From NCBI GenBank assembly GCA_023362775.1, contig JALMGJ010000001.1, positions 68,170,501 through 68,234,500 on the forward strand: a stretch of DNA of 64,000 nt. The letters run 5' to 3'. Position 1 is the stretch's first letter, and every line of letters starts with the position of its first letter. This DNA comes from Charina bottae (lineage: Eukaryota; Chordata; Lepidosauria; Squamata; Charinaidae). Below are positions 19,891 through 30,328 of this stretch, piece by piece. Below the pieces are notes generated by a model, which was not told the origin of the DNA, made no database searches, and saw nothing but the letters and a program-made list of their open reading frames with translations. The position numbers and the translations under genes are program-made.

Positions 19891-20425
19891 TAGGTTGCTT
19901 GATCACTGCCTTTCCTGTTTTAGTGTTTTTCTCTATCTTCCCCAGTGTGTGCTTTTGATGCTCCTCTGAATACAGTTGACGCTGGCAGTATGGGATTAAG
20001 GAAAACTCATTCCAGACAATCTGTTTGGTGATTTAGCTCTCTGATTGCACCATCAGAGGAAAATGCATGCACAATTTTTTAAAAAGTGAAAGAGCATAAA
20101 GATCTGCCAGGCATTTCCACCTTGCTGTATGTGATTATGATGAAACCCATTTAGAAATGGAATGTGATTAGTTGTCCAGGGGCTAACTGTCCACAGGTCT
20201 GTCTCCAGGCCACTGCTCTCATTCTGCTTCTGGTTCTTTATTTTTCAAACAGACTGGGGCTGACAGCTCTTCAAACAGTCTCTTCTGAAAAATACTCAGC
20301 AAATACTGGTAATTTAAGGTCAAGCTTTATCCAGAAGCCTAAAAATTGCCCAAATACCACAGAAATATATATGTGGTTCCAAGCAAAGTTGGTTTTTGTA
20401 AACTTAATTTGTGAAGTCAAATCAT
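19891..20425. other. Unassigned DNA
   Basis: No gene or named repeat recognised. The part from about 20180 may belong to the R4-like element that follows, but I could not support it. Confidence 0.35.
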
Positions 20426-20747
20426 TCTAATTTTGTCAACTCTTTTGGCAATTCCATTGTTACAGCTCTTAATGCTCCAATAATTATGGGGGAAAATTTT
20501 GCCACTTTCTTCCATAATCTTTGTATGTCAGTTGTTAAATATCAACATTTTCCAGTCTTTTCCAGTTCCTTTTGATCTCTTCTAGTGTTTTTTGGTATTG
20601 CCACGTCCATAAGTAAAGTTTGCTTTTCTTCAACTACTGTAATGTTTGGCATGTTGAGTTCTAGATGTTGGTCCATCTGAATTTGGAAACCCCATAAATT
20701 TTTACATGGTCATTCTCGAGCACTTTTTCAACATTATGGTCATACCG

Positions 20748-20972
20748 ATTCTTTGGGAGAGCCAGTTTGGTGTAGCAGCTTAAGGCACCAGGCTAGAAAC
20801 CAGGAGACCGTAAGTTCTAGCCTGAAGCCAGCTGGGTGACCTTGGGCTGGTCATTCTCTTTCAGCCCTAGGAAGCAGGCAATGAAACCACTTCTGAAATC
20901 TTGCCAAGAAAGCTGCAGTCCCCAGGAGTCAACACTGACTTGAAGGCACAAAAGCAACAACAATTCTTTGGG
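20748..20972 (+). mobile_element. Sauria-head SINE with a different (old RTE) tail, with TSD
   Basis: The element 20758-20962 lies between exact 10-bp duplications ATTCTTTGGG (20748-20757, 20963-20972). The head AGAGCCAGTTTGGTGTAGC and body TTGCCAAGAAAGCTGCAG match the SINE at 19074-19306. After CTGCAG the tail instead reads GAGTCAACACTGACTTGAAG and (CAA)n, like the old RTE terminus at 33845 (AGAGTTGACACTGACTTGAT). Confidence 0.9.
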
Positions 20973-20984
20973 GCATCCAATCCA

Positions 20985-21655
20985 CATTTTTTTCATAAGA
21001 GTGACTTGGAAAGCTTTCTTATCTTGGATTTACAAAAGAGACATGTTAAACTAGTAAAGGAGTTTCTGAGAGGAGGCAAGGAGAAGATGATAAGAAATCA
21101 ACTTGTGGCACATTATTTGAGGGGATTAAAGAATCCCTTCAAAGGCTTAAAGACGGTAGCTATTAATGGATATTGTTTTGACCAGGACTGAATGATGAGG
21201 CTTTAAAGATTTGTTTATAGATAACAGATAAGTTATGGGAAGATATTTCTTTTGCTTTATTTTTTAGAGAAAGTGGAATACAAAATGGATTTATTTGATT
21301 AAGATTAAAATAAATATGCTATTATTTCTGGTAGCTCTTAGTGGACTTTTGCTGATTAGGACTGGATGACAAGTTTTTACAGTTTGTTTATTGATAAGAG
21401 AGGAGATTTTGGGAAGAAGAGATTTTTTTTAAAATTGAAATATTAGAGAAGATGTTAAGTTACTAAACTTGTTTATACTTGTCTGGAGGGAGGGGGGAGT
21501 CATTTCTTTATATATATTTTCTTATTTTTTTCCTTTTCTATTATTTCCTTTTTTTCTTTTTCTCTGCACTTTTTATTTTTTTCTTCTTTACTTTTTATAT
21601 TCTTCTTAGTTTGTATTAGTTTTATATAAACTTTAATAAAATTATTATTAAAAAA
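20985..21655 (+). mobile_element. L1-like 3' end with short ORF remnant
   Basis: An open frame ends at 21191 (KRHVKLVKEFLRGGKEKMIR... AINGYCFDQD), followed by about 460 bp of T-rich 3' UTR ending TTATATAAACTTTAATAAAA and an AT-rich tail. The design (coding end, T-rich UTR, AATAAA-like end) matches the other L1-like elements here, but the protein tail is not clearly homologous to them. No TSD was found. It splits the R4-like LINE. Confidence 0.5.
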
Positions 21656-22139
21656 CTGTTGTAAAGCATATTACAGGGACAGCCCAAGTATAAATGGTTT
21701 TGATTTTATTACCGCCATTTAGCTTTGATTTTAAAACTTTTCTAACTTTATATATTCAGCACTGGTTTTCTCTGTCACTTCGGCATGCAAAATATTGTTT
21801 CTAAAACACCCCAATATTTCTAACTTCTTTTCATTGGCAATGCTTTGATTTTCCATTTCCATCTAAGTATTAATTTTTTCCTTTCTTTTTTCCTGTCAGC
21901 GTTGCACACTTATCCAATCCAAATTCCATTTTGGTATCATCACTAAGTATTTGAACTGTATCTAAAAGCAACTGTATTTCTCTAGATGATTTTGCATATA
22001 GTATAGTTTCAAATCATCGTAGATATCTGGGCTCAACTCATGAAGAGAGGTTGACGCACGGTGCAATATTATATATGAGGCCAGGAGGTACATTTTTGAT
22101 TCTCTTTAATTATACGGAACCTCTTGATATGATCACTGT

Positions 22140-22487
22140 ATGAGCACATTAGGGGCGTGGTGGCTCAGCGGGTAAGATGCCAGGCTTGTCGATTGCAAGT
22201 TTGGAGGTTCGAATCCCTAGTCCCACGTGATGGAGTGAGCTCCCGCACTAGCCCCAGCTCTTGCCAACCTAGCAATTCGAAAGCATGCAAATGCCAGTAG
22301 ATTAATAGGTACCACTTCGGTGGGTAGGTAACAGCGTTCCGCGCGCATCATGCCAGCTACATGACCGTGGAAGCGTCTTCAGACAATGCTGGCTCTTTGG
22401 CTAACAAACGGAGATGAGCACTGGCCCCTAGAGTCAGACTCGACTGCACAAATGTGCAGGGGGAACCTTTACCTTTATGAGCACATT
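22140..22487 (+). mobile_element. tRNA-derived SINE with ACCTTT tail, with TSD
   Basis: Full-length copy between exact 11-bp duplications ATGAGCACATT (22140-22150, 22477-22487). A box TGGCTCAGCGGG, B box GGTTCGAATCC, then the body GAGTGAGCTCCCGCACTAG and the end AGTCAGACTCGACTGC plus AACCTTTACCTTT. Same family as 5825-6158. Confidence 0.93.
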
Positions 22488-22489
22488 GT

Positions 22490-23250
22490 TTTGAAGTTCA
22501 AGCACAATCAGGTAACCCAGTCCCCCATTCATACCTGACAATGGTCGATCTCCAACAGTAGGGGATAACAGCACCACACAGTGAACCATTACATCCCAAT
22601 TCAGTCACTGTCCTGTATCTCAGCCTGATGGTGCTTATGACAGGTGGAGATGTGCATGATTTTAAGCAAAACAATTGTTCCACAGAAACAGACTGTGGAG
22701 GCTTTTTTGTTCTTTTTTATTATGTATTTTATTATTTTATTATGTATTTATTATTTCTCTTGATCTCTTTGACTTCTATGACTTTCATTTTTATATGAGC
22801 CTTCAGCCACATGGGAGCTAAACGAAGCATAATCATTACAACTGGTAGTTTTCAGAAGTTAAATGTAGCAGCTGCATTTTCTGCAGCATGTTAAAACTGA
22901 ACAAAGTAGCTTTTTTCAATAATTATTGTCTATAAAGCAAGAGAGCATCTCTTCCAGTTTCCATGATTCAAATGTTACAATTTACACAGACAATGACTGA
23001 GCAAATACCTGTTTTTCAGAGCTTCTCCAAACATTTGAAGCTGCTGGATGGCTGCTTCTCTCATGAGCCCAAGTGTACCCTTTATATTTAGTGAAACTAT
23101 AGTTTTTGCTAAGAAAAGCAGTATGGTTACAAGTAATGCTACTGCTGTGAATATTCTTTCAGTTGTATGATGAGTAAGGATGAGTATTATTAGTTACCAG
23201 CTACTGAAAAATAACACATTCTGATTGTGCTGGAGTTTATAAGATGAAAC
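22490..23250. other. Unassigned DNA
   Basis: No gene recognised. The first 190 bp may be a further piece of the R4-like LINE, not supported in translation. Confidence 0.35.
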
Positions 23251-23384
23251 AGGATCAAGATGTCTGTAGGTTGAGTCATTGCAACTGGATTTCTTTCCTT
23301 TGGTTGAAACGTTGCCATGTCTCAACCTACAGACAATTCCATCTGGATGACTGAGAATCTTCATTGACATAGGATCAAGATGTC
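23251..23384. mobile_element. 106-bp composite Penelope insertion with 14-bp TSD
   Basis: Exact duplications AGGATCAAGATGTC (23251-23264, 23371-23384) flank a 106-bp insert. Its left half reads TGTAGGTTGAGTCATTGCAA, then CTTTGGTTGAAACGTTG, in one orientation. Its right half reads CTCAACCTACAGACAATTCC and ATCTGGATGACTGAGAATC, in the opposite orientation. Both halves match the Penelope terminal segment (compare 12945-13030 and 7400-7471), so the insert is an inverted composite made in one event. Confidence 0.85.
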
Positions 23385-23590
23385 CATTCTGCTTTAGGGT
23401 CAGCGGGCAACAGGCTTAACCCACAACCTATCCTTTCACTCTCCCGGCCTTATTTCTCCTCAAAGAGAAGAAGTAGATCATCATTAAAGTTCCAGTTATG
23501 AACACAAGAGCTGTGCTGGATGAAATGTTCATTTAGTCTAGTCTCCAGAGTCTCAGAGTGGGCACTCAGGTACTTCTGGGGAGTTTGCAA

Positions 23591-24031
23591 TACAGGTGGT
23601 CCTCAGTTAATGCCCACTCTTTCAGCAACTATTTGAACGTGAGACAGCACTGAATGAGTGGTTCTTATGACCGGTCCTCAGAGTTCCAGCTGTTGCAGCG
23701 ACCCTGCAGTCATGTGATCATGATCCAGGCACTCAGCGTCCGGATCACAATTATGACATTGCAGCAACCCAGTCAGGTGGTTGCCATTTGCTACCTTCTT
23801 TGTCAGCTTCCAACAAGCAAAGTAAATGAGGAAGCTGGCAGGAGGTTGCAAATAATGACCACGTGACGTCCTCGCTTAATGACCCGTGGTGATTTGCTTA
23901 ACAACAGCAACCAGGAGTGCCAGAATTGCCATTGCTAAGTGGTGTGGTCACGTGATGTTGCCTTTACAACCACGTCACTTAGCAATGGCAATTCCGATCC
24001 CAATTGCTGTCATTAAATGAGGATACCTATA
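23591..24031. mobile_element. TA-flanked MITE
   Basis: The left end TACAGGTGGTCCTCAGTTAA and the reverse complement of the right end TATAGGTATCCTCATTTAAT are imperfect inverted repeats. TA at both ends fits a Tc1/mariner-type target site. The interior includes an inverted pair, TTGCTAAGTGGTGTGGTCAC (23933) and its approximate complement near 23965-23988. No transposase frame is present. I recognise it as a common squamate repeat of the 'CAGGTAGTCCTCGACTTACG' type. Confidence 0.75.
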
Positions 24032-25012
24032 AGTCCTAAGTGTAATGCCATCTTCCTACTCAAGACACTCTGCAACTCTTACAAAGAGACCTATTGACTC
24101 AATAATGGAAGGACAGTAAGTAGATAACTGTTGTGGCTAGTAGCTGATGATAGCTTTATCTTTTTTGAAATTGCTTAATTCTCTTTCAAAGCCATCCTAA
24201 ATTGATAGCCACCACAGCATTCTGTGAAAGTGAATTTGATAATTATACAATGCACTGTGTCCTGAATCTCCCAACTTCCCACTATTTAGCTTCAGTGGAT
24301 GACCTTGTGATCTAGGAGAGAGGGAGAGAGAGAGATGATACAGATAGATCTACTTTCTTCACATTATGTAAACTTTTGTACACCTCTATCATAATGCCAA
24401 ATGTATTCATTTCTTTCTAAAGCAAAGAGCTATAACTTTATTAGAAGATTGCTTCAGCCTTTTTATTATTATTATTTTGAAACCTCTTCCAGCTTTATGG
24501 GTTTTTAGGTATAGTAACCAAAACATTGTACAATTTTCCATGAATTGTATAAAAGCAGTTCTTTTCTGATCATTCCCAACCTGATTATGACCTTTTTTTT
24601 ACAGCTGTCATATATAAATGAGCTCATGTTTTCCTTGACTTAGCCATAATAATTCCAGGCTCACTCAAGGATTTCTGAAAGCCCTAGAAAAGTTTCCTTG
24701 CAAAGGCACCCTGCATGTGTGACTATGGGGGTGATTTTTAGAGTTATTAAAATGGACTGAAGAGATCTCCTCACCCACCTTATATATATTTTAAAAACCA
24801 TTAAAAAACCCACTGAAGTAGAAAACTGGACAACCAAGGTAGGCAATAAAATGAAACAGATTTTTGGTGATCCACACATTCCTAAATAGAGCTGGTTTGG
24901 GGGCAGACATTTCTGCTGTCAAACTAATGTCACAAATACATCTTGATAAATAGTAAATGTCCATTGGCCAAGAGTAAGTAAGGGAGAGAAATTTGAAGAG
25001 TGTTCACTTTTG
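24032..25012. other. Unassigned AT-rich DNA
   Basis: No gene or clear repeat recognised apart from a short GA run near 24317-24334. Confidence 0.4.
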
Positions 25013-25472
25013 TGATGGGACTGGTAAAGGTAAAGGTAAAGGTAAAGGTAAAGGTAAAGGTAAAGGTAAAGGTAAAGGTAAAGGTAAAGGTAAAGGTAAA
25101 GGTAAAGGTAAAGGTAAAGGTAAAGGTAAAGGTAAAGGTTCCCCCCACACATTTGTGCAGTCGTGTCCGACTCTAGGGGCCGGGGTTCATCTCCGTTTGT
25201 TAGCCAAAGAGCCAGTGTTGTCCGAAGACGCTTCCACAGTCATGTGGCCGCATGAAGAGCGTGGAACGCTGTTACCTACCCACTGAAGTGGTACCTATTC
25301 ATCTACTTGCATTTGCATGCTTTCAAATTGCTAGGTTGGTAAGAGCTGGGGCTAGTGCAGGAACTCACTCCATCACGCGGGACTAGGGATTCGAACCTCC
25401 AAACTTGCAATATTCCGATCAACAAGCCTGGTGTCTTACCCACTGAGCCACCATGCCCCCTGATGGGACTGG
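25013..25472 (-). mobile_element. tRNA-derived SINE, antisense, with expanded TAAAGG tail and TSD
   Basis: Exact 12-bp duplications TGATGGGACTGG (25013-25024, 25461-25472). On the minus strand it is the ACCTTT-tailed SINE: the head with CTCAGTGGGTAAGACACC, the B-box region GGTTCGAATCCC, the end AGAGTCGGACACGACTGC, then its tail. The tail has grown to 19 units (25025-25138). Because the array lies inside the TSDs, it belongs to the insertion. Confidence 0.95.
25025..25138. repeat. (TAAAGG)19 hexamer array
   Basis: Nineteen uninterrupted perfect units. It is the expanded 3' tail of the adjacent SINE; sister copies at 6158 and 22476 carry only about two units. The GKGKGK and TFTFTF or YLYLYL frames it creates are artefacts. 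Confidence 0.97.
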
Positions 25473-25474
25473 AG

Positions 25475-26104
25475 TCTAGGATTATTTCAAGACTCTTCAG
25501 TTCCTATCCCAGCTCCAGCTTCTTAGTGGTGAACAAGGAAGCTTGAATGTTAAAAAAAAAATCATATGGAATAAAATAACAATCAATTGGACTGAAAAGT
25601 ATTCTGTTTGCAAACCAAGGAACAATGGTAAAACCAGCATTATAAATGCTGAGGGAAATGAGAGAGAATCTTGCTTCTAAGGCCAGCTGGCAAGTACCAG
25701 AAGTTAGATTTCAACAGGGGCTTTCCTAATTCATAGAACAATCATTCAGTCACTCTATTTTTCTTGTACTGAGAAGTCTTATGTTTCTCTGAACACTTAA
25801 GCTGTTAATGGCATCCTGACACGTCCATAATCATGCTTATAAATTTCAGAGAGATCATAGCAGAACATAATGTAAGCAAATAAGGCTAATCCAATGGCAC
25901 AGGAATGCTTTATAACATTCCATGGTTAAATATTAATTAAACGATTAACATTTGCTTTGAGTTACACTTTCAGAACTGCATTTTTTCAACATGATGGTTA
26001 TGACTGAGCTTGCGGCTAAATTGACAATAACTGGAGACAGACACACTAAAACCGGCATAAGTATTTTAGTTGTCTCTCTTGCCTCAAGTTTTCTATTTCA
26101 TTAA
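25475..26104. other. Unassigned, non-repetitive DNA
   Basis: No gene or repeat recognised. The complex sequence at about 25790-26090 is a candidate for conserved non-coding DNA, on appearance only. Confidence 0.35.
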
Positions 26105-26200
26105 TATCACAGACTCATAGAGCTGAAGGGAACCTTAAAGCCCCACCCCCTGAGGGTCCAACCCCATGCTCAGTGCAAGAGATGCTTAAAATCCAGGAAG
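26105..26200 (-). mobile_element. CR1 3' end fragment, antisense
   Basis: AGACTCATAGAGCTGAAGGG, then AACCTTAAAG and GGTCCAACCCCATGCTCAG, is the antisense form of the classic amniote CR1 terminus. It is short and old. Confidence 0.75.
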
Positions 26201-28345
26201 ATATTCAAAGGTGAAGAAGCTAGTACTGAGCTGAAGCTTACCAGGGTGTGAGGTAACTCTACCTATTTGAATCCAAGGATCCAGTTTCGGGGAACTGGCT
26301 ATTCTGCGACACTTGGAAGGAGGACAAGGTAGAAAAGGAATAAAATGTGAAGACAAAAAACCAATGAGTCATTCCCATGCAAGAGATGTGAGCTGACCTC
26401 TGCAGGTCTGACTCCGTAAGACTCTTGTCCTGAGGGTCATTAGCAGATCTGCCCATGGCAGACTAATGGCAGTGACAGGAGTACTGGATCAACATGGGGT
26501 GATTCAATCTCAGAGGCTGTTTAAACTTCCCAGAATTTTCCCAGATCTTGGGAAAATGTACTGTAGTAAATTAGCATGACAGGTTCCACACAGCTATTCA
26601 GTTGAGGGTGCTCAGAGCAAAAGCTAGCATTGAACTGAATGCATAGCCATGCACCTATGCAAGGAGACAAATGCTGGTGGCAGGCTGAGGACACGGGTGC
26701 TCTTTTCTCAAGAAAGCAGGGGAAGAGAGAAAATGGACTTGCAGGCTATACTTTCCTCCCTTTCTCACATATTTGGCACTTCTTTTCTATATGTGTTGGA
26801 CTTTGTGCAACCTCTTTGCCACATACAACAGGTCTGTATCCTTTGTTAGTTTGCTGGTGTATCTAAAATGTCATTGAGGGGTGTGATATCTTCTGGGTGT
26901 GAGGTCCTAGATGCACATCTAAGTCTATGTGTCCGCTTGAACCTAAGCACAGAACAAACATGGCTTGCCAACTTCTTTTTTCTCATGTGTCCCCATGACA
27001 TTGCCTTAATCTCATCCCAGTCCGTGAGTGAAATAGGCTTAAGTTGCCTTTAGCTGTACTAGAGCTAATGTAGCATTCCCCCCCCCCTTTATACCATCTC
27101 TGTCCAAGGGCAACTTAGGGGTGTGTAAAATATGTTAGGTTTTGTTACTCATTACCTTGGAGGGAAATCAGGTGACTGTCAGTAATTGGGATCAGTGGGA
27201 GGACAGGGATCACCAATGGGGACAGCAAATTCCATGCCAGCATTGTTTTCTGCCAACCTAAGGATGAGTGGATAAGCACTTCAGCTTAGTCATGGGGAAA
27301 GGCCCTATGTCAATTCTTTTAATTTAAATGAGCTCAGTTTCCAAGCTGATTGTTTAGGAGGAGCTTCCGTGGGAATGTCTGTGTGTGTTTTTGTGCTCAT
27401 TCTTCAGCCAGCAAGCATAATGCAAAGCGGAAAAAACAATAATTCATATGAAACTACAGAATACGTATGCCAATAATGCCTGTGGTTGGGGATTTTATTT
27501 GGCTGGCTTGAATCACATCAGACTACACATAAAGATTATCACCAGTGAATAATAAATGGGAAAGGATCAGCATAATTGGGTTCCTGCTATTTTGCACTTA
27601 CTTTGCACATATGGAAGGGGCATATGAAACAGGACTGGAATTACTGCATACCCCTCACTGGTGTGGGGGATGAGAGACCCCTGGAGTCTGGACAACACAT
27701 GTTCTCTTTCTCAAGTTACAGGAAAGCATCAAGAAGCAAAGATCAGCAGCTGATTCTTCATGTGACTCCCATGAGACAGCCAGCTTAGATCTATTTAGGT
27801 TGCAATCCTATATTCTGTTTCCCAAGATTAAGTCCACTTGAATTCAATGGGAATTGGTTTGGGGTAGATATACCTTTTCTTTCACCTTCTTTTTGGGTTC
27901 TTTGAAACCACATCCTTTTGTTAAGCTACTATGGTGGAAAATGGGCATTTTGAAATCATTCACTGTTTAAAACAAGAAAGAAGAAACAAATGAAGAATGA
28001 TTAAATTGGTTTGATGCCAATGTTGTAATACTCCAGACAAATATACTTCCACTTCCCACCCCAAGGAAAAGCTACTCAACAGCTTTTCAGCATAGTCCAG
28101 TTTGCAGCCATAAAAACCATTTGTGAAGTTGCCCCACACCATCAATATCTATTTACTTTTAAGCCACTATCTCTAACATTTTGCCCAAAGCAACTAAGAA
28201 CATTTCAGATGAAGAATAGCATAAATTATATTGTTCATTTGAAATGAACAATGACATAAAAATGGATCAATACAAAAAAATGTCAACAATAAAACATATA
28301 GAAAAATAAGCAATCCAAACGATTAGGAGGCACAGTTATTATGTA
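26201..28345. other. Unassigned DNA
   Basis: No gene supported. At 27797-27880, GGTTGCAATCCTATATTC and AATTCAATGGGAATTGG resemble an old, widespread sauropsid repeat that I cannot name (compare 46225-46290). There is a C11 run at 27077-27087. The rest appears unique. Confidence 0.35.
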
Positions 28346-28354
28346 TTACAGAAT

Positions 28355-28424
28355 ATGACCCTGCTGGCCTTTCGGAAGCCTCTCAAGACATGGCTTTGTC
28401 TGGGGATCCAGTGGTGGCGTGGAG
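28355..28424 (+). mobile_element. CR1 LINE coding-end fragment
   Basis: Translates to LLAFRKPLKTWLCLG, the last residues of the CR1 ORF2. It is followed directly by the upstream part of another CR1 copy (28425 on), so two copies are juxtaposed. Confidence 0.7.
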
Positions 28425-29100
28425 CCTGTTTGCATATTCCTGGACAGGGAGGCTTTGCTCACAGTCATCCATGCCTTAGTCACCTCCCATTTGGATTACT
28501 GCAATGCGCTGTACATGGGACTGCCCTTGAAGACCATCTGGAAGTTGCAACTGGTCTAGAATGCAGCAGCACATGCAGTTTTGGGTGCCCCGCAGTTCAC
28601 CTGACTAACACCACTGCTGCGTGAGCTGCACTGGCTCCCAGTTGCTTTCCAGGTGCAATTCCAGCTGCTGGCTATCTACTTTAAAGCCTTACAGGGCACA
28701 GGGCCAGGTTACCTGTGGGACCACCTCTCCCTGAGGGTATTTGCCCATCCTACTAGGTTAGATAGGGTGGGTGCGCTCCAGGTCCCCTCCCTTAAACGTT
28801 GCCATCTGATGGGACCTCAGAGGCACGCCTTCTTGGTGGCCACCCCAGCCCTTTGGAACAGCCTCCCACCTGAGATCAGAGGGATCCTTACACTTTTAGC
28901 CTTCCAGAGGGCTATGAAGACCTGGCTCTTTCCCCAAGCATTGGACTAGGATGGGGTTTGAGCTGTGAGGATGTTTGGTCTGGTGCCTGCGGGGAAGGGT
29001 ACCTTGGTTTTTAACCATGTTTTATGGATTGCTGTGAGCCGCCTGGAGTCATTGTATGAGATAGCTGGCCACATAAATCCTGTAAGTAAATAAAATAAAT
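28425..29100 (+). pseudogene. CR1 LINE ORF2 C-terminus and 3' UTR
   Basis: In-frame text HALVTSHLDYCNALYMGLP, a stop in place of a Gln codon, LRELHWLPVAFQVQFQLLA, GPQRHAFLVATPALWNSLPP and MKTWLFPQALD matches the end of the CR1 at 54300-54800. The 3' UTR ends with GAGCCGCCTGGAGTCATTG and a TAAATAAA tail. It is decayed by stops and frame changes. Confidence 0.88.
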
Positions 29101-29340
29101 AAATCCCAAACTGAAAACTAGCTGAATTATGATCAATTTCAAAAAATTGTAAAGCTTGTTTAATATAAGTGAAAATTACCATCACGTAGCAGGTATTAAA
29201 ATACCACCTATCATCAGGCAACTTTACATTTTTAAATTGCAGAGTTAATATAATTAGAACATGATCTGATATTACAATAGGATTAATATTAGAATCCAAA
29301 ATCTGATCCACTAAAAAAAAATCAAGGAGACTAAATGCAA
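29101..29340 (-). pseudogene. L1 ORF2 endonuclease fragment, antisense
   Basis: Minus-strand translation reads DFFLVDQILDSNINPIVISD followed by HVLIILTLQ and WYFNTCYV. The SDH triad residues and the following RWxxNT-like motif are typical of the end of the L1 apurinic endonuclease domain. A short fragment next to the CR1 tail. Confidence 0.7.
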
Positions 29341-30235
29341 TATTAACTGCTGAGCTGTGTTATGAAGATGGCTGGGTTAGCTTGCACAATAAAGTGAAAT
29401 ATATGCACACACGCACACCAAACAGAAGCTCTGTTCAGAGTCTGTCTGACCTGCAATAAAACCTTTGGGGTTGCCCTATGTTTGGTTACTCACAGATGGG
29501 TACTAATCTTCTCAGATTTCCTGCATGAATTTCTCTTATCTATGGTTTTCTAAAAAATAAAAAACCTAGAACAACCTACAAATCAAAGTGAAGTATTATG
29601 CCAAAGTAACTAGAATCTGTTGGACATGTCTGCACATCAATCCTGCATGACCAAGATTCAATTGTTTCTCGTGCTATTATTTTGTCATTCCAAATTTTCT
29701 TCGTACTCGGTTACAACATCAAAATCTTTTGCATGGTGTCATTATGTTCAATTTTCAATGTAAAAAAATAAATTAGCTCTCAGGTTACATTTCAGAAAGC
29801 AGTCCATTCTTAGAAGTTCCTCAACTGAATCACAGGCAATTAAAATTTCTAAGAGGGACTCCGGATAATTTTCTTAAACAGGATGAAGTCTTAGAAGTAG
29901 CTAAAAGTAATTTCCTTTGTGGAAGGCCTGAGAATGCATATTATGTTATATGAATAATGCATTGTTTGATTTAAACCACCTGAAAAACCAAAGCACATTG
30001 ATGTGGAATGGCTACACAGAGCAAAGAGGTGCTTAGAATGATCTGCACCTTGGTTTCACACCGCTTATTTCATGGGATTGGCAGGGAGACCATGAGGAAG
30101 CTGAAATCGAACAGAGAGAACAATTTTTGGCCTGCCCACTATTCTGTGAGTATCTGGCAAATTAATCTCAAATAAATGTAGCCCTTTGTGGAAATGGAGA
30201 AGAAGCAAACAATATGTTGACTTCATCTTTTGGAA
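29341..30235. other. Unassigned DNA
   Basis: No gene or repeat recognised. Confidence 0.35.
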
Positions 30236-30246
30236 GACAGACAGAC

Positions 30247-30287
<41 letters not shown>

Positions 30288-30328
30288 TGGATGGAGGGAT
30301 GGAGGGATGGAGGGATGGAGGGATGGAT
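30236..30328. repeat. Compound microsatellite (ACAG)n(AG)n(TGGA)n(TGGAGGGA)n
   Basis: Four successive simple-repeat blocks, from ACAGACAG through about 15 AG units to GGATGGAGGGAT octamers. Frames through it (SLSLSL, HPSIPPS) are artefacts. Confidence 0.95.

Larger units (their letters stand above)
20430..22140 (-). pseudogene. R4/Dong-like LINE polymerase, antisense, interrupted
   Basis: Minus-strand translation in pieces: 22030-21930 gives DDLKLYAKSSREIQ-like text and FGLDKCATLT (the catalytic region and the following helix); about 21700 gives a TWAVPV motif; 20757-20440 gives VLENDHVKI, MDVAIPKNTRRDQKELEK and FSPIIIGALRAVTMELPK, the C-terminal restriction-like endonuclease region of R4-type LINEs. 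It is frameshifted, with the middle deleted or displaced by a SINE (20758-20962) and an L1-like tail (20985-21650). The clade call is from motif memory; the ends are uncertain. Confidence 0.65.

Noticed and set aside
24919..25286. Long GKGKGK, TFTFTF and YLYLYL frames
   Set aside because: All arise from the (TAAAGG)19 SINE tail, read in several frames.
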